This document shows positions 55,648 through 56,356 of a DNA stretch of 56,356 bases, one piece after another. The first letter of the stretch is position 1; every line of letters begins with the position of its first letter. The DNA is from ZC4RG30 sp964417875 (GTDB lineage: Bacteria; Pseudomonadota; Gammaproteobacteria; Steroidobacterales; Steroidobacteraceae), in NCBI GenBank assembly GCA_964417875.1, contig CAYQJU010000012.1, positions 1-56,356 of the forward strand, in the 5' to 3' direction. Made by a program: the position numbers and the translations under genes. The notes under the pieces were generated by a model that was not told the DNA's origin, did no database searches, and saw only the letters and a program-made list of their open reading frames with translations.

Positions 55648-56356
55648 ATGCCGGCTTATACGTTCATCGATCATACCCACGACGTGCTGGTGGTAGGCGC
55701 CGGCGGTGCGGGCCTGCGTGCCACGCTGGGTCTGGCCGAGGCCGGCCTCACCACCGCCTGCATCACCAAGGTGTTCCCCACGCGCAGCCACACCGTGGCC
55801 GCGCAGGGTGGCATCAGCGCGGCGCTCGGCAACATGGGCGAGGACGACTGGCGCTGGCACATGTATGACACCGTGAAGGGTTCGGACTGGCTGGGCGACC
55901 AGGACGCCATCGAATTCATGTGCAAGGAGGCTCCGGCCGCAGTGCTCGAACTGGAGCACTACGGATTGCCGTTCTCGCGCACCGATGCCGGGCGCATCTA
56001 CCAACGCCCCTTCGGCGGCATGACCACGCACTTCGGGCAGGGCGTGGCGCAGCGCACCTGCGCGGCGGCCGACCGCACCGGTCATGCCATGCTGCATACG
56101 CTTTACCAGCAGTCGATCCGCCACAAGGCCGAGTTCTTCGTCGAGTTCTTCGCCATCGACCTGATGTTCGAGCGCGGCGCCTGCCGCGGCGTGGTGGCGC
56201 TCGACCTTGCCACAGGACAGCTGCACCGCTTCCGCTCGCACATGACCATCCTGGCCACCGGTGGTTATGGACGCGCCTATTTCTCCTGCACCTCGGCGCA
56301 TACCTGCACCGGCGATGGCGGCGGCATGGTGCTGCGCGCCGGCCTGCCGCTGCAGG
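55648..56356 (+). CDS. sdhA: Succinate dehydrogenase flavoprotein subunit, N-terminal part
   Basis: Catalytic subunit oxidising succinate to fumarate. The window ends inside the gene, leaving 236 residues. The FAD-binding VVGAGGAGLRATLGLAEAG is near residue 15. The His in FPTRSHTVAAQGGI is the site of covalent FAD attachment. YQRPFGGMTTHFG, ILATGGYGRAYFSCTS and the start of TGDGGGMVLRAGLP follow. sdhB is expected just beyond the window. Confidence 0.97.
   Translation, partial: MPAYTFIDHTHDVLVVGAGGAGLRATLGLAEAGLTTACITKVFPTRSHTVAAQGGISAALGNMGEDDWRWHMYDTVKGSDWLGDQDAIEFMCKEAPAAVLELEHYGLPFSRTDAGRIYQRPFGGMTTHFGQGVAQRTCAAADRTGHAMLHTLYQQSIRHKAEFFVEFFAIDLMFERGACRGVVALDLATGQLHRFRSHMTILATGGYGRAYFSCTSAHTCTGDGGGMVLRAGLPLQ

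Overview
The window is a dense, high-GC (roughly two-thirds G+C), almost gap-free stretch of chromosome. It carries core bacterial genes in gammaproteobacterial order: map/glnD/dap, then rpsB-tsf-pyrH-frr-uppS-cdsA-dxr-rseP-bamA-skp-lpxD-fabZ-lpxA-lpxB, rnhB-dnaE-accA-tilS-pyrG-kdsA-eno-ftsB-ispDF, surE-pcm, recJ-prfB-lysS and sdhCDA. The complete lipid A/BAM set shows a Gram-negative bacterium. An RpfE-like gene next to recJ, a DUF6491 lipoprotein and the gene order suggest a relative of the Xanthomonadales/Nevskiales/Steroidobacter group; that placement is inference. No tRNA, rRNA, CRISPR array, prophage or transposase gene was seen.

Region by region: 1-4.5 kb holds the 3' end of pstB and four accessory genes (PfpI-type protein, MFS transporter, metallo-hydrolase, CmcJ-type oxygenase). 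4.5-10.1 kb is a minus-strand operon map-glnD-dapC-dapD. 10.1-24.3 kb is one long plus-strand run from ribosomal protein S2 through isoprenoid, phospholipid, outer-membrane protein and lipid A genes, much of it joined by 1-14 bp overlaps. 24.3-26.0 kb is a small minus-strand GntR/membrane-protein operon. 26.2-37.7 kb is a second housekeeping run ending in a fused ispDF gene. 37.8-41.8 kb is accessory: lipoprotein, SDR, a triple SnoaL-like secreted protein and an Smr protein. 41.9-43.3 kb is surE-pcm, followed by a 383-bp gene-free stretch with an AT-richer inverted-repeat element where nlpD-rpoS would be expected. 43.7-50.3 kb holds an FKBP lipoprotein, a Mth938-like protein, an RpfE-like protein, recJ, prfB with its programmed frameshift, and lysS. 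50.3-53.8 kb holds a probable broken small gene, a lipoprotein, a secreted trypsin-like protease and a coupled FHA membrane protein. 53.8 kb to the end is ygfZ, divergent from a DUF1674/SDHAF4-like gene that leads sdhC-sdhD-sdhA (cut by the window end).

The most notable points are the in-frame IspD-IspF fusion that keeps a strong internal Shine-Dalgarno and ATG for IspF, the inverted-repeat element at 43.4-43.6 kb, the long C-terminal tail on ribosomal protein S2, the three-unit SnoaL-like protein, the protease/FHA pair and the small frame-disrupted gene after lysS. I did not find a clear multi-gene defence or mobile system.
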